Below are positions 1-8,286 of a stretch of DNA of 64,000 nucleotides, one piece after another. The stretch is from Pigmentiphaga daeguensis (lineage in GTDB: Bacteria; Pseudomonadota; Gammaproteobacteria; Burkholderiales; Burkholderiaceae_B). Numbering within the stretch: the first letter of the stretch is position 1; each line of letters starts with the position of its first letter. Below the pieces are notes generated by a model. It worked only from the letters and a program-made list of their open reading frames with translations. It was not told where the DNA came from and did not search any database. The position numbers and the translations under genes are program-made. The DNA is taken from positions 1 to 64,000 of the forward strand of contig NZ_BAAAEN010000020.1 in NCBI RefSeq assembly GCF_039523035.1, read 5' to 3'.

Positions 1-310
1 TGCAGAGCAAGACGCCTATGCAGGCTATGAGTGGGTGGTATGATTCACACCCTCATTTGTTCCATCGGCGGCCTTATGATCGTCCGGGACTCGACAATTA
101 AAGACATTTTTTTAAGACAGGAGGAGGAAACGGCGGAAAAAGCGGAACGCCCGATCCGCGCCTTTGCGGAACCGGCGGATGTGTTGCATTGCGCCACGTT
201 GTTTTGGTGCGATGCGCCATACCCGGGCGTTCTACTGTGCCCAGGCATGGTGCGGGCCACCGCCCGGCGGCTACACTTCTCGGCCTGACACCCTCCGAAA
301 GGCCGCCGTC
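1..310. other. Upstream non-coding stretch (possible 3' end of an unseen gene at 2-43)
   Basis: No convincing complete gene is visible here. One frame from base 2 is open to a TGA at 41-43 and would end in ...YEWVV, which could be the tail of a gene lying left of the window. It is only 13 codons and uses codons uncommon in this genome, so it is not called. The stretch contains an A/T-rich patch near 95-120 and a purine-rich AGGAGGAGG run near 119-128 that is not placed before a good start codon. Confidence 0.4.
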
Positions 311-1168
311 GTGGGTTCATCGCTGCCATCCCGCCTGATTTCCCCGTTTTTCGTCCTGATCTGGAGCACCGGTTTCGTCGTCGCCCGCTACGGCCTGCCC
401 TACGCCGAACCCCTGACTTTCCTGTCGATGCGCTTCGCCGGCGTGCTGATGGTGCTGGCGCCGTTCAGCGTCGGCATCGCCTGGCCGGGCCGGCGGCAGG
501 GCGTCCACATGGCGGTGGCCGGCGTGCTGCTGCAGGCCGGTTACCTGGGAGGCGTCTGGATCGCCATCCACCTGGGCATGGGGGCGGGCCTGGCGGCGCT
601 GGTGGTGGGGCTGCAGCCGCTGCTGACCGCGGTGGCCGGACGCTGGATGGGCGAGCCTCCTTCCGCGCGGCAGTGGGCCGGGCTGGTCCTGGGGTTCGTG
701 GGCGTGGCCCTGGTCGTGGGGAACCGTATCGGCACGATGGGCCTGACCTGGCAGGCCCTGGCCTTTGCCGTGGCGGCGCTGCTGTCCATCACGGCGGGCA
801 CCGTTTATCAGAGACGCTTCTGTCCCGGGGTGGACCTGCGGGCCGGGCTGCTGCTGCAGTTCGGTGCTTCGCTGATCGTCGTGCTGCCGGCGGCGTGGAT
901 GTTCGAGACCATGGCGGTGCAGTGGACATGGCCGCTGGCGGGCGCCTGGGCATGGTCGGTCTTCGCCTTGTCGATAGGCGCCATCTGCCTGCTGTTCCTG
1001 TTGATCCGGCGCGGGGCGGCCACGCGCGTGGCCAGCCTGATGTATCTGACTCCGGCGGTGACGGCGCTGATGGCCTGGGCCGCCTTCGACGAGCCGCTGA
1101 CCGCGACCATGGTCGCGGGCATGGCGCTGTCGGCGTTCGCGGTGGCCTGGGCTCAGGGGAAACGATAG
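311..1168 (+). CDS. EamA/DMT-superfamily permease
   Basis: An inner-membrane transporter of the drug/metabolite (EamA, RhaT-like) superfamily, about 285 residues with roughly ten hydrophobic segments arranged as two homologous five-helix halves. It opens with the family pattern FVLIWSTGFVVARYGLP, and the second half contains SVFALSIGAICLLFLLIRRGAATRVASL broken by short polar loops. The frame is open upstream to 164, but that extension is Cys/Arg-rich and unlike the family, so I take the GTG at 311. Members export amino acids or small metabolites; the substrate cannot be read from sequence. It stands alone, about 100 bp before the Bug gene. Confidence 0.85.
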   Translation: MGSSLPSRLISPFFVLIWSTGFVVARYGLPYAEPLTFLSMRFAGVLMVLAPFSVGIAWPGRRQGVHMAVAGVLLQAGYLGGVWIAIHLGMGAGLAALVVGLQPLLTAVAGRWMGEPPSARQWAGLVLGFVGVALVVGNRIGTMGLTWQALAFAVAALLSITAGTVYQRRFCPGVDLRAGLLLQFGASLIVVLPAAWMFETMAVQWTWPLAGAWAWSVFALSIGAICLLFLLIRRGAATRVASLMYLTPAVTALMAWAAFDEPLTATMVAGMALSAFAVAWAQGKR

Positions 1169-1273
1169 GCGAAACCGTCACGGCTTCGTGGTTTCCATCC
1201 CTTAAACTCGTCTCACCGCCGCGGGAGTTGTCGGCTCGCGGCGCAACTATTTAACGAGGCAGGAGATAAAAGA

Positions 1274-2269
1274 ATGGCTATCCACAAGAAAGCTGTGTCC
1301 GCGACGATCGGGGCCGCGGCCCTGGCCAGCGCGGCCGTCCTCGCACCTACGCAGGCGATGGCGCAGGGCTATCCCACTCGACCGGTCACGATGATCGTCC
1401 CGTTTGCCGCCGGCGGTCCCACCGACGTGGTGGCGCGCTCGCTGGCCGAGGCCATGCGCAAGTCGCTGGGCCAGACCGTGGTGGTCGAGAACGTCGGCGG
1501 TGCCGGCGGCACCATCGGTACCGCCCGCGTGGCCAAGGCGCCGAACGACGGCTATACCGTGCTGCTCATGCACATCGGCTTCTCGACCGCGCCCGCGCTG
1601 TACCGCAAGCTGAGCTACGACCAGGCCCATGACTTCCAGCCCATCGGGCTGACCGTCGACGTGCCGATGACGCTGATCGCGCGCGAAAACTTCCCGGCCG
1701 CCAACATCAAGGAATTCCTGACCTATGTGAAGGCCAACGCCGGCAAGCTGTCGATGGCCAATGCCGGCATCGGCTCGGCCTCGCACCTGTGCGGCCTGAT
1801 GTTCATGAGCACGATAGGCTCGGAATTCCAGACCATTCCCTACAAGGGTACCGCGCCGGCCATGAACGACCTGCTGGGCAAGCAGGTGGACTTCATGTGC
1901 GACCAGACCACCAACACCACCGGGCAGATCAAGGCCGGCAAGGTCAAGGCCTACGCCGTCACCAGCAAGACCCGCGTGCCCAGCCTGCCTGACCTGCCCA
2001 CGCTGGACGAGTCGGGCCTGAAGGACTTCTCGGTGGGCATCTGGCACGGCCTGTGGGCGCCCAAGGGCACCTCGCCCGAGATCGTCGCCAAGCTCCAGGC
2101 CTCGCTGCAGGCCGGCCTGGACGATCCCGCGTTCAAGCAGCGCATGACCGAACTGGGGGCCATCGTGCTGAACGACAAGGCCACGCCGGCGGCGCTCGAC
2201 ACGCTGGTGAAGTCCGAGACCGCCAAGTGGGGCGCGGTCATCAAAAAGGCCGGCGTCTACGCCGACTGA
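1274..2269 (+). CDS. Bug-family (tripartite tricarboxylate transporter) substrate-binding protein
   Basis: A periplasmic solute receptor of the TctC/Bug family (331 aa, normal length). The N-terminal signal peptide ends around AQAMAQG, and the mature protein starts with YPTRPVTMIVPFAAGGPTD, the family hallmark in which a loop binds carboxylate ligands. The pattern VVENVGGAGGTIGTARV follows. An AGGAG ribosome site lies about 8 bases before the ATG. No TctA/TctB membrane partners are nearby, which is usual for the many orphan Bug receptors of Bordetella-type genomes. The ligand is unknown; carboxylates are typical for the family. Confidence 0.92.
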   Translation: MAIHKKAVSATIGAAALASAAVLAPTQAMAQGYPTRPVTMIVPFAAGGPTDVVARSLAEAMRKSLGQTVVVENVGGAGGTIGTARVAKAPNDGYTVLLMHIGFSTAPALYRKLSYDQAHDFQPIGLTVDVPMTLIARENFPAANIKEFLTYVKANAGKLSMANAGIGSASHLCGLMFMSTIGSEFQTIPYKGTAPAMNDLLGKQVDFMCDQTTNTTGQIKAGKVKAYAVTSKTRVPSLPDLPTLDESGLKDFSVGIWHGLWAPKGTSPEIVAKLQASLQAGLDDPAFKQRMTELGAIVLNDKATPAALDTLVKSETAKWGAVIKKAGVYAD

Positions 2270-2289
2270 CCTCGCCGTTTGCCGGGTGC

Positions 2290-2336
2290 GGGGGGCGGCT
2301 GTCCTGGGGATGCCGCCCCCCTCGTTGCATTTTTTG
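2290..2336 (+). terminator. Intrinsic terminator of the Bug gene
   Basis: A perfect 10-bp stem (GGGGGGCGGC at 2290-2299 with GCCGCCCCCC at 2312-2321) is followed after a few bases by a T-rich tract, TTTTTTG, at 2331-2337. It sits 20 bases past the stop codon. Confidence 0.75.
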
Positions 2337-2351
2337 TAATTTTTGCCGTGG

Positions 2352-2420
2352 CATTTAAATAACGACTTAAAAAGTGCGCGCTAAGTCGTTCATTTAATGG
2401 AGATTTTTATCCAAAAATCT
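2352..2420. promoter_or_regulatory. A/T-rich control region with two inverted repeats before pbpG
   Basis: This is the most A/T-rich stretch in the neighbourhood. A perfect 9-bp inverted repeat (AACGACTTA at 2361-2369, TAAGTCGTT at 2382-2390) extends imperfectly outwards to CATTTAAAT / CATTTAATG. A second perfect 8-bp repeat (AGATTTTT at 2401-2408, AAAAATCT at 2413-2420) follows immediately. A TATGCT at 2423-2428 could be a -10 box. The layout suggests operators or a leader hairpin for the endopeptidase gene; the regulator is unknown. Confidence 0.5.
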
Positions 2421-2462
2421 GATATGCTGCGGCGCCTGGGCTGAGTCGTTACCGGAGGAAAC

Positions 2463-3515
2463 ATGGCGCGCATCAGAAAGAGCATTCTGTCGGTTTCATT
2501 GATGTGCGCGCTAACCGCCGGGCTGGTCCTGCCCGCGGCTGCTCCCGTTGCCTACGCGGCCACCACCACGACGTCCAAGAGCGCCAAGGCGAAGCCGGCG
2601 AAAAAAGCCACCGCGACCAAGACCAAGTCCGCCAAGGCGTCCAGAACGGCTTCCGTTCCCGCCAAGAAAAAGCGCGTCGCCAAGGCCGCCCCCAGGAAGG
2701 CGGTCGCCTCGGCCGGCATCCGGCACGCTTCCTATGCGCCTTCCGCCCCGCTCGAGGATGCCGATGGCAATCTGTCGCTGCGTTCCAGCGTGGCCTTCGT
2801 GCAGGACCTGAATTCCTCGGACGTGCTGTTCGCCAAGAACGAGGGCGCGGTGGCGCCCATCGCCTCCATCACCAAGCTGATGACCGCGCTGGTCGTGGTC
2901 GACGCCGGCCTGCCGCTGGACGAGATGATCGAGGTCACCACCGACGACATCGATACGCACAAGTTCACGCATTCCCGCCTGTCGGTCGGTACGCGCCTGT
3001 CGCGTGCCGACATGCTGCACCTGGCGCTGATGTCTTCCGAGAACCGCGCCGCCAACGCGCTGGGGCGCAACTACCCCGGCGGCCTGCCGGCGTTCGTGCA
3101 GGCCATGAACGCCAAGGCCGCGGCACTGGGCATGCACGATACGCACTACGTCGAGCCTACCGGCCTGTCGAGCGAGAACGTCTCCAGCGCCCGCGATCTC
3201 GTGCGCCTGATGCGCGAAGGTTCACAACGCCCGCTGATCCGCCAGTACACGACCGATACCGAATATTCCGTCGATATCGGCGGCCGGCACCAGACCTTCC
3301 GCAACACGAATCGCCTGGTGGCCCGTTCCGACTGGAACATCATCGTGTCCAAGACCGGTTTCATCAACGAAGCCGGACGCTGCCTGGTCATGCTGGCCAA
3401 TATCGGCGGCCGCGACATGGCCATCGTGCTGCTGGATTCGGTCGGCTCGCTCACGCGCACCGCCGACGCCCAGCGCATCCGCCAGTGGGTCCAGCGCGAG
3501 ATCGGCTCGCTGTAG
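2463..3515 (+). CDS. pbpG: D-alanyl-D-alanine endopeptidase, PBP7 type
   Basis: A periplasmic penicillin-binding hydrolase of the S11 (PBP5/PBP7) family, which cleaves peptide cross-links in peptidoglycan. A signal peptide covers about residues 1-32. Catalytic motifs are complete: SxxK as SITK at 135-138, SxN as SEN at 192-194 and KTG at 297-299. Between the signal and the catalytic domain (about 36-82) lies an unusual Lys/Ala/Thr-rich linker with some twenty lysines, which may bind the cell wall or membrane electrostatically (inference). The ATG has a GGAGG site 5 bases upstream. The protein ends shortly after the catalytic domain, without the C-terminal amphipathic anchor of PBP5, which supports PBP7. 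A strong hairpin terminator follows. Confidence 0.9.
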   Translation: MARIRKSILSVSLMCALTAGLVLPAAAPVAYAATTTTSKSAKAKPAKKATATKTKSAKASRTASVPAKKKRVAKAAPRKAVASAGIRHASYAPSAPLEDADGNLSLRSSVAFVQDLNSSDVLFAKNEGAVAPIASITKLMTALVVVDAGLPLDEMIEVTTDDIDTHKFTHSRLSVGTRLSRADMLHLALMSSENRAANALGRNYPGGLPAFVQAMNAKAAALGMHDTHYVEPTGLSSENVSSARDLVRLMREGSQRPLIRQYTTDTEYSVDIGGRHQTFRNTNRLVARSDWNIIVSKTGFINEAGRCLVMLANIGGRDMAIVLLDSVGSLTRTADAQRIRQWVQREIGSL

Positions 3516-3540
3516 GCCACCCCGCCTTCCGGCCATGACG

Positions 3541-3564
3541 ACGCCGCGCTTGCGCGGCGTTTTG
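3541..3564 (+). terminator. Intrinsic terminator after pbpG (possibly bidirectional)
   Basis: A 9-bp perfect stem (ACGCCGCGC / GCGCGGCGT) with a minimal loop is followed by TTTTG on the plus strand. It separates the convergent pbpG and LysR genes. Confidence 0.75.
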
Positions 3565-3578
3565 TCTTTCCGGCGGCT

Positions 3579-4490
3579 TCAGGGCGCGTCGGGCGGGAAT
3601 CTTTCCTCGTACAGGGCCCGCAGCCAATCGATGAACACCCGCACCCGCGGGGACAATTGGCGGTGCGAGGGGTAGAGCACCGACAGCGGCAGGCCCGGGC
3701 TGCGCCATCCGGGCAGCACTTCCACCAGCCGCCCGTCGCGCAGTTCGTCCTGGACGTGGAAGCGCGGCAACTGGATCAGCCCGCAGCCCCGCAGTGCGCA
3801 AGTCACGTAATTCTCGGCATCGTTCACCGACATCCAGCCACCCAGCGCATAGCTGCGGACCTGGCCGTCGACCACCAGCTCCAGCGGATAGTCGGACGTG
3901 CCCTGGCTGGCGAAAAAGCGTACGACCTGGTGCCCCGCCAGATCGTCGGGATGGCCAGGCGTGCCGAAGCGGGCCAGGTATCCGGGGCTCGCGCAGAGGA
4001 CCTGGGGCATGACCGCCAGCGGACGTGCCACCAGGGACGAGTCGCGCGGATGGCCAGCCCGTATCACGCAATCGACGCCTTCGCGTACCAGGTCGACCAG
4101 CCTGTCGCCGCTGCTGACGACGAGGTCGATGCCCGGATAGCGGTCGTGGAACCGGTCTATGCTGGGCAGGACGATCCGGGTCGCGTGCGTGCCGTGCATG
4201 TCCACGCGCAGGACGCCGCGCGGATTCGACGCCACATGCTGCAGCGAGGATTCGGCCTCGTCCAGCTCGCTCAGCACGTGTACGCAGCGTTCGTAGAAGG
4301 CCTGTCCGTCCAGCGTCGGGCGGACATGGCGCGTAGTGCGCTCGAGCAGGCGTGTCGCCAGCCTGGCCTCGAGCTCCTTGATGGCGTGGGTGGCGGTAGC
4401 CCGGGGGATGTCCAGCGCCATCGCGGCCCGGCTGAAGCTGCCCAGTTCCACGATGCGGGTGAACAATTGGAGCGATTCGAAGCGGTCCAC
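3579..4490 (-). CDS. LysR-family transcriptional regulator
   Basis: A 303-aa LysR-type regulator with an N-terminal winged helix-turn-helix (about residues 1-60, pattern FSRAAMALDIPRATATHAI) and a periplasmic-binding-like effector domain from about 90 on. It belongs to the subgroup with the DRFESLQLFTRIVELGSF start seen in regulators of adjacent oxidoreductases. It is transcribed divergently from the SDR gene, with a 107-bp intergenic region holding an inverted repeat centred between them. The likely role is control of that SDR and of itself; the inducer is unknown. Confidence 0.9.
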   Translation of the reverse strand: MDRFESLQLFTRIVELGSFSRAAMALDIPRATATHAIKELEARLATRLLERTTRHVRPTLDGQAFYERCVHVLSELDEAESSLQHVASNPRGVLRVDMHGTHATRIVLPSIDRFHDRYPGIDLVVSSGDRLVDLVREGVDCVIRAGHPRDSSLVARPLAVMPQVLCASPGYLARFGTPGHPDDLAGHQVVRFFASQGTSDYPLELVVDGQVRSYALGGWMSVNDAENYVTCALRGCGLIQLPRFHVQDELRDGRLVEVLPGWRSPGLPLSVLYPSHRQLSPRVRVFIDWLRALYEERFPPDAP

Positions 4491-4513
4491 GGGGATTGTT
4501 GTCTGTCATTGAA

Positions 4514-4545
4514 TTGAGATACCAATTTAGCAGGGTTTATCTCAA
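4514..4545. promoter_or_regulatory. Inverted repeat, probable LysR operator
   Basis: A perfect 8-bp dyad, TTGAGATA (4514-4521) and TATCTCAA (4538-4545), spaced by 16 bases, lies in the divergent LysR/SDR intergenic region. Its size and place fit a LysR-type recognition site. Confidence 0.6.
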
Positions 4546-4597
4546 CAACATAAACAAGAAGAATGCTCGCCATCCTTTCTTCTTTCCAGGATTCAGC

Positions 4598-5338
4598 ATG
4601 AGCACGGACATCACGAAGGCCGCCATCGTCACCGGGGGATCGCGGGGCATCGGGCAGGCCATTTCTCGCCGGCTGGCGGCCGACGGCTATGCGGTGGTCG
4701 TCAACTACGCGGGCAATGCCGCCAAGGCCGGGGAAACCGTGGCCGCGATCGAGGCCGCCGGGGGCCGGGCGCTGGCGGTCCAGGGCGACGTGGGCCGCGA
4801 GGACGACGTGGCCGCGCTGTTCGCCAGGGCGCGGCAGGCCTATGGCCGGATCGACGTGGTGGTCAATAGCGCGGGCGTCATGCCGATGGTGCCTGTCGCC
4901 CCGGACAGCCTGGCCGACTTCGATCAGGTGATCGCCACGAACCTGCGCGGCGCCTTCCTCGTCCTGGCACAAGCCGCCGCGAGCATGGGCGAGGGCGGGC
5001 GGATCATCGCGCTTTCCACCAGCGTCATCGCGCGCGCCTTCCCGTCCTACGGCCCCTACATCGCTTCCAAGGCGGGGGTCGAGGGACTGGTGCGGGTGCT
5101 GGCGAACGAACTGCGCGGACGAGGCGTGACCGTCAACGCCGTCGCGCCCGGGCCGGTCGGCACCGAGCTGTTCTTCAATGGCAAGACGGCCGAGCAGATC
5201 GACCAGATCGCGCGGCTGGCGCCGTTGGAGCGCCTGGGCACGCCGGAGGAGATCGCCGCCGCGGTGTCATTTCTGGCGGGCCCGGACGGCGGTTGGGTCA
5301 ACGGACAGGTATTGCGGGTCAACGGCGGCTTCGCCTGA
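4598..5338 (+). CDS. Short-chain dehydrogenase/reductase
   Basis: A classical SDR of 246 aa that should reduce or oxidise a carbonyl/alcohol with NADP(H). The cofactor motif is TGGSRGIG near residues 12-19, followed by NSAG for the central strand. The catalytic Ser lies in ALSTSVIARA, and Tyr and Lys lie in YIASK. It ends with VNGQVLRVNGGFA, typical of the FabG-like group. The frame is open upstream to 4496, but those residues are unlike the family and run through the operator region, so the ATG at 4598 is chosen. The substrate is unknown; control is likely by the divergent LysR protein. Confidence 0.9.
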   Translation: MSTDITKAAIVTGGSRGIGQAISRRLAADGYAVVVNYAGNAAKAGETVAAIEAAGGRALAVQGDVGREDDVAALFARARQAYGRIDVVVNSAGVMPMVPVAPDSLADFDQVIATNLRGAFLVLAQAAASMGEGGRIIALSTSVIARAFPSYGPYIASKAGVEGLVRVLANELRGRGVTVNAVAPGPVGTELFFNGKTAEQIDQIARLAPLERLGTPEEIAAAVSFLAGPDGGWVNGQVLRVNGGFA

Positions 5339-5366
5339 GGCGGACCGGGCCGACGCCCGCGCGGGG

Positions 5367-6194
5367 TCAGGCCGCCGATACCGCGTGCGACGGTTCGTAG
5401 CCCAGGGCTTCGGAGATCTGGCTGGCGGTATCCACCAGCGCGTCGATCCAGCCGTCCTGCATGCGGTCGGCCGGCGCCGAGATCGACAGGCCGGCAATCA
5501 GCTTGCCCGTGTCGTCGTGGATCCCGGCAGCGATGCAGCGCACGCCCATTTCCAGTTCTTCATTGTCGCGGGCATAGCCCTTCGCGCGCACCTGGTCCAG
5601 CTCGCGCTCGAGCTTGGCCAGGTCGGTCAGGCTGTTGGAGGTGTGGCCTTGCAGGCCCGTGCGCAGCGCATAGGCGCGGATCAGGCGGGCATCGTCGGCC
5701 GACAGGAACAGCTTGCCCGTGGAGGTCAGGTGCAGCGGGGCGCGGCCGCCGATGGCGCGCACCACCTGCATGCCCGAACGTTCGCTGTAGGCGCGATCGA
5801 TGTAGACGATCTCGTCTCCCTGGCGCACGGAAAGATTGACGGTCTGGCCCGTCAGGCGATGCAGCATGCGCATGGGCGTGATGGCGGCGTCGCGCACGTT
5901 CAGCCGGCCCTTGACCAGGTGGCCCAGCTCCAGCAGCCGCATGCCCAGGCTGTACATGCCGCTGTCGACGCGGTCGACGTAGCGGCCGGCGACTAGGTCG
6001 TTCAGGATGCGGTGGGCGGTGGAAGGGTGCAGGCCGGTGGCCTGGGCCAGCTCTTTCAGGCTGACCGGATCGGGGTGCCGGGCCAGGGCGTCGAGCAGGT
6101 GCATGGTGCGTTCGAGCACCTGGATGGCGATCTGCGGCGCGGGGGCCGCGGACGGGGCGATCATGGCCGCGTCGGGGGTCGTGACTCTTGGCAT
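5367..6194 (-). CDS. IclR-family transcriptional regulator
   Basis: A 275-aa IclR-type regulator. After a low-complexity Ala/Pro lead (about 1-22), the winged helix covers about 23-85 with LKELAQATGLHPSTAHRIL. The C-terminal effector domain includes SGKLFLS-like TSTGKLFLSADDARL and the family region GVRCIAAGIHDDTGKLIAGLSISAP. It is a single gene facing away from pyrD; the stretch upstream of its start contains two palindromes. Family members often control aromatic or acid catabolism. No obvious target adjoins it apart from the SDR, which is convergent. Confidence 0.92.
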   Translation of the reverse strand: MPRVTTPDAAMIAPSAAPAPQIAIQVLERTMHLLDALARHPDPVSLKELAQATGLHPSTAHRILNDLVAGRYVDRVDSGMYSLGMRLLELGHLVKGRLNVRDAAITPMRMLHRLTGQTVNLSVRQGDEIVYIDRAYSERSGMQVVRAIGGRAPLHLTSTGKLFLSADDARLIRAYALRTGLQGHTSNSLTDLAKLERELDQVRAKGYARDNEELEMGVRCIAAGIHDDTGKLIAGLSISAPADRMQDGWIDALVDTASQISEALGYEPSHAVSAA

Positions 6195-6232
6195 TGTCGT
6201 GGTGAGTCTCTACGCGATGAAGCTAGTTTATC

Positions 6233-6250
6233 CCATATGGTGAAATTTCA
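6233..6250. promoter_or_regulatory. Two adjoining palindromes upstream of the IclR gene
   Basis: CCATATGG (6233-6240) is directly followed by TGAAATTTCA (6241-6250), both perfect palindromes, 39-56 bases upstream of the IclR start codon. IclR-type operators are commonly short palindromes with an A/T core, so autoregulation is plausible. Confidence 0.45.
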
Positions 6251-6393
6251 TAGCTTTATTACACCGCAGATGGGTGGCCTTTCTGCGTTGCAGCAGGCCA
6301 TTTCTTATTGGGTCAGTATAACGCCTGTGCACAGAATTTCCGCGACGCAGCATCCCCGTTGTCATACAAGGCACACGGGGATATCCCCAGTGC

Positions 6394-7437
6394 CTAGCTC
6401 CGAAGCCGCGAGACGGCCGACAGGCATTCCCCGACCAGCGCGGGGCCGCGATAGATGAGACCGGTGTAGAGCTGGACCGCGTCCGCGCCCGCCGCGATCT
6501 TCTCGGCCGCGTGGCGGCCTTCCAGGATGCCCCCCACGCCGACGATGGCAAGCGCGTTGCCGGCCTGGCGCCGCAGGCGTTCGACCACCCGCAGCGACAT
6601 TTCCCGTACCGGCGTGCCGGACAGACCGCCGGCCTCGCCCGCATGAGGCAAGCCGCGGACGGCATCGCGCGACAGCGTGGTGTTGGTGGCGATGACGCCG
6701 TCGATGCCATGGCGCGGCAGCAGGTCGGCGATGGCATCGATCTGGCTCTCGTCCAGGTCCGGCGCGATCTTGACCGCCAGCGGCACGCGGCGGCCGTGCC
6801 GGGCCGCCAGGGTGTCCCGCGCCTGGTCGAGCTGGCGCAGCAGGACGGACAGTTCGTCGGCGCCTTGCAGGCTGCGCAGGTTCTGGGTGTTGGGCGATGA
6901 GATGTTGATGGTGACGTAGTCGGCGTGGGGATAGACCGCCTCGAGCCCGGCCAGGTAGTCGTCGGCCGCCTTGTCGATGGGCGTGTCGGCGTTCTTGCCT
7001 ATGTTCAGCCCCAGGATGCCGCCGCGCGCCCGGTAGCCGCTGCGCTGGACGTTGGCCAGGAACACGGCCAGCCCGTCGTTGTTGAAGCCCATGCGGTTGA
7101 TCAGCGCCTCGGCGCGGGGCAGGCGGAACAGGCGGGGCAGCGGGTTGCCGGGCTGCGGCCGGGGCGTGACCGTGCCGATTTCCATGAAGCCGAAGCCCAG
7201 GCTGCCCAGCGCGTCGATGTGCCCGCCGTTCTTGTCCAGGCCGGCGGCCAGGCCGACCGCGTTGGGCAGCGTCAGGCCCATGAGGGCGACCGGACGGTCC
7301 GGGGCGCGGGAGGGGCGTGTCCATCCCATGTCGTACACGCGCTGCAGCGTGGACAGGGTCAGGGCATGGGCGGTTTCGGGTTCCAGGGCGAACAGGGCTG
7401 GACGCAACAGCGGATAGGCTTGAAAAAACGCGGACAT
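6394..7437 (-). CDS. pyrD: Dihydroorotate dehydrogenase (quinone), class 2
   Basis: Oxidises dihydroorotate to orotate with FMN and passes electrons to the quinone pool; the fourth step of pyrimidine synthesis, at the inner membrane. At 347 aa it has the N-terminal helical extension of class 2 enzymes (about 1-45), then GLAAGLDKNG for FMN contact, INRMGFNN near 114-120, and TINISSPNTQNLR with the catalytic serine near 180. The C-terminal phosphate-binding motifs are IVGVGGI and a closing GLIYRGPALV. The same frame is open far upstream through the bpt gene, but the real start is the ATG at 7437. It lies 14 bases after bpt and is probably cotranscribed. Confidence 0.96.
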   Translation of the reverse strand: MSAFFQAYPLLRPALFALEPETAHALTLSTLQRVYDMGWTRPSRAPDRPVALMGLTLPNAVGLAAGLDKNGGHIDALGSLGFGFMEIGTVTPRPQPGNPLPRLFRLPRAEALINRMGFNNDGLAVFLANVQRSGYRARGGILGLNIGKNADTPIDKAADDYLAGLEAVYPHADYVTINISSPNTQNLRSLQGADELSVLLRQLDQARDTLAARHGRRVPLAVKIAPDLDESQIDAIADLLPRHGIDGVIATNTTLSRDAVRGLPHAGEAGGLSGTPVREMSLRVVERLRRQAGNALAIVGVGGILEGRHAAEKIAAGADAVQLYTGLIYRGPALVGECLSAVSRLRS

Positions 7438-7451
7438 CAGGCGGATGGGGA

Positions 7452-8279
7452 TCAGGAGGTGGAGGACGGCGCATCGTCGGGATGGCCGTGGCGAGAGGAG
7501 GCGTGCAGGCGGCTGGTATCGATGACGGCCGGCCCGGCTGGCCTGGCGGCCGGCGGGCCGGCGTATTCGCGCCATTCGCCGTTGACCAGCATTTCCAGGG
7601 GCCGGAAGTTCACCTTGTAGGCCATCTTCGGGCTTTGTTCTATCCAGTATCCCAGATAGAGATGGGGCAGTTCCAGCAGCCGGCATTGCTCGAGCTGCCA
7701 GAGTATGTTCCAGGTACCGAGGCTGCCCTTCATGTCGGGGTCGAAAAAGGTGTAGACCGACGACAGGCCGTCGGACAGCACGTCCATGATGGACACCATG
7801 CGCAGTTGTCCCTGCCGGTCGCGGAACTCGACCAGGCGCGTGTTGACGCGGCTCTGGAGCAGGAATTGCGCGTATTGCTCGCGGCTGTCCTGGTCCATGC
7901 CGCCGCCGCGGTGCCGGGTCGACTGGTAGCGCTGATAGAGCGAGTAGTGCTCGGACGAATAGGCCAGTTCGGCCACGAACACCTGCAGATCGGCATGACG
8001 CTTCCAGGTGCGGGACTGGGTGCGGTTGGGCCGGAAGCGGTTCACCGGCACCCGCACCGGCACACAGGCGCGGCAGCCGTCGCAGTGGGGCCGGTAGGTG
8101 AATACGCCGCTGCGGCGAAATCCCATGCGCACCAGTTCGGAATAGACGTCGGCGTTGATCAGGTGGCTGGGCGTGGCCACTTGCGAGCGCGCCATCCGGT
8201 CTCCCAGGTAGCTGCACGGGTAGGGAGCGGTCGCATAGAACTGCAGCGCGGCGAAGGGGAGTTCTCGAAGGTGGGTCAT
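7452..8279 (-). CDS. bpt: Aspartate/glutamate leucyltransferase (Bpt)
   Basis: Transfers leucine from Leu-tRNA to N-terminal Asp or Glu, converting these residues into an N-degron for ClpS-ClpAP. The 275-aa protein has the R-transferase N-terminal Cys cluster CDGCRAC at 66-72 preceded by YRPHC, and the C-terminal GNAT-like region with SSVYTFFDPD, LGTWNILWQLEQCR and YLGYWIEQSPKMAYK, all characteristic of Ate/Bpt. It starts 7 bases after the aat stop, so the two transferases are translated as a pair. A family-standard length and intact motifs indicate a working enzyme. Confidence 0.96.
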   Translation of the reverse strand: MTHLRELPFAALQFYATAPYPCSYLGDRMARSQVATPSHLINADVYSELVRMGFRRSGVFTYRPHCDGCRACVPVRVPVNRFRPNRTQSRTWKRHADLQVFVAELAYSSEHYSLYQRYQSTRHRGGGMDQDSREQYAQFLLQSRVNTRLVEFRDRQGQLRMVSIMDVLSDGLSSVYTFFDPDMKGSLGTWNILWQLEQCRLLELPHLYLGYWIEQSPKMAYKVNFRPLEMLVNGEWREYAGPPAARPAGPAVIDTSRLHASSRHGHPDDAPSSTS

Positions 8280-8286
8280 GCGCGGT

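Noticed and set aside
2..43. Possible C-terminal end of an upstream gene
   Set aside because: Only 13 codons with uncommon codon choice; cannot be told from chance without the sequence to the left.
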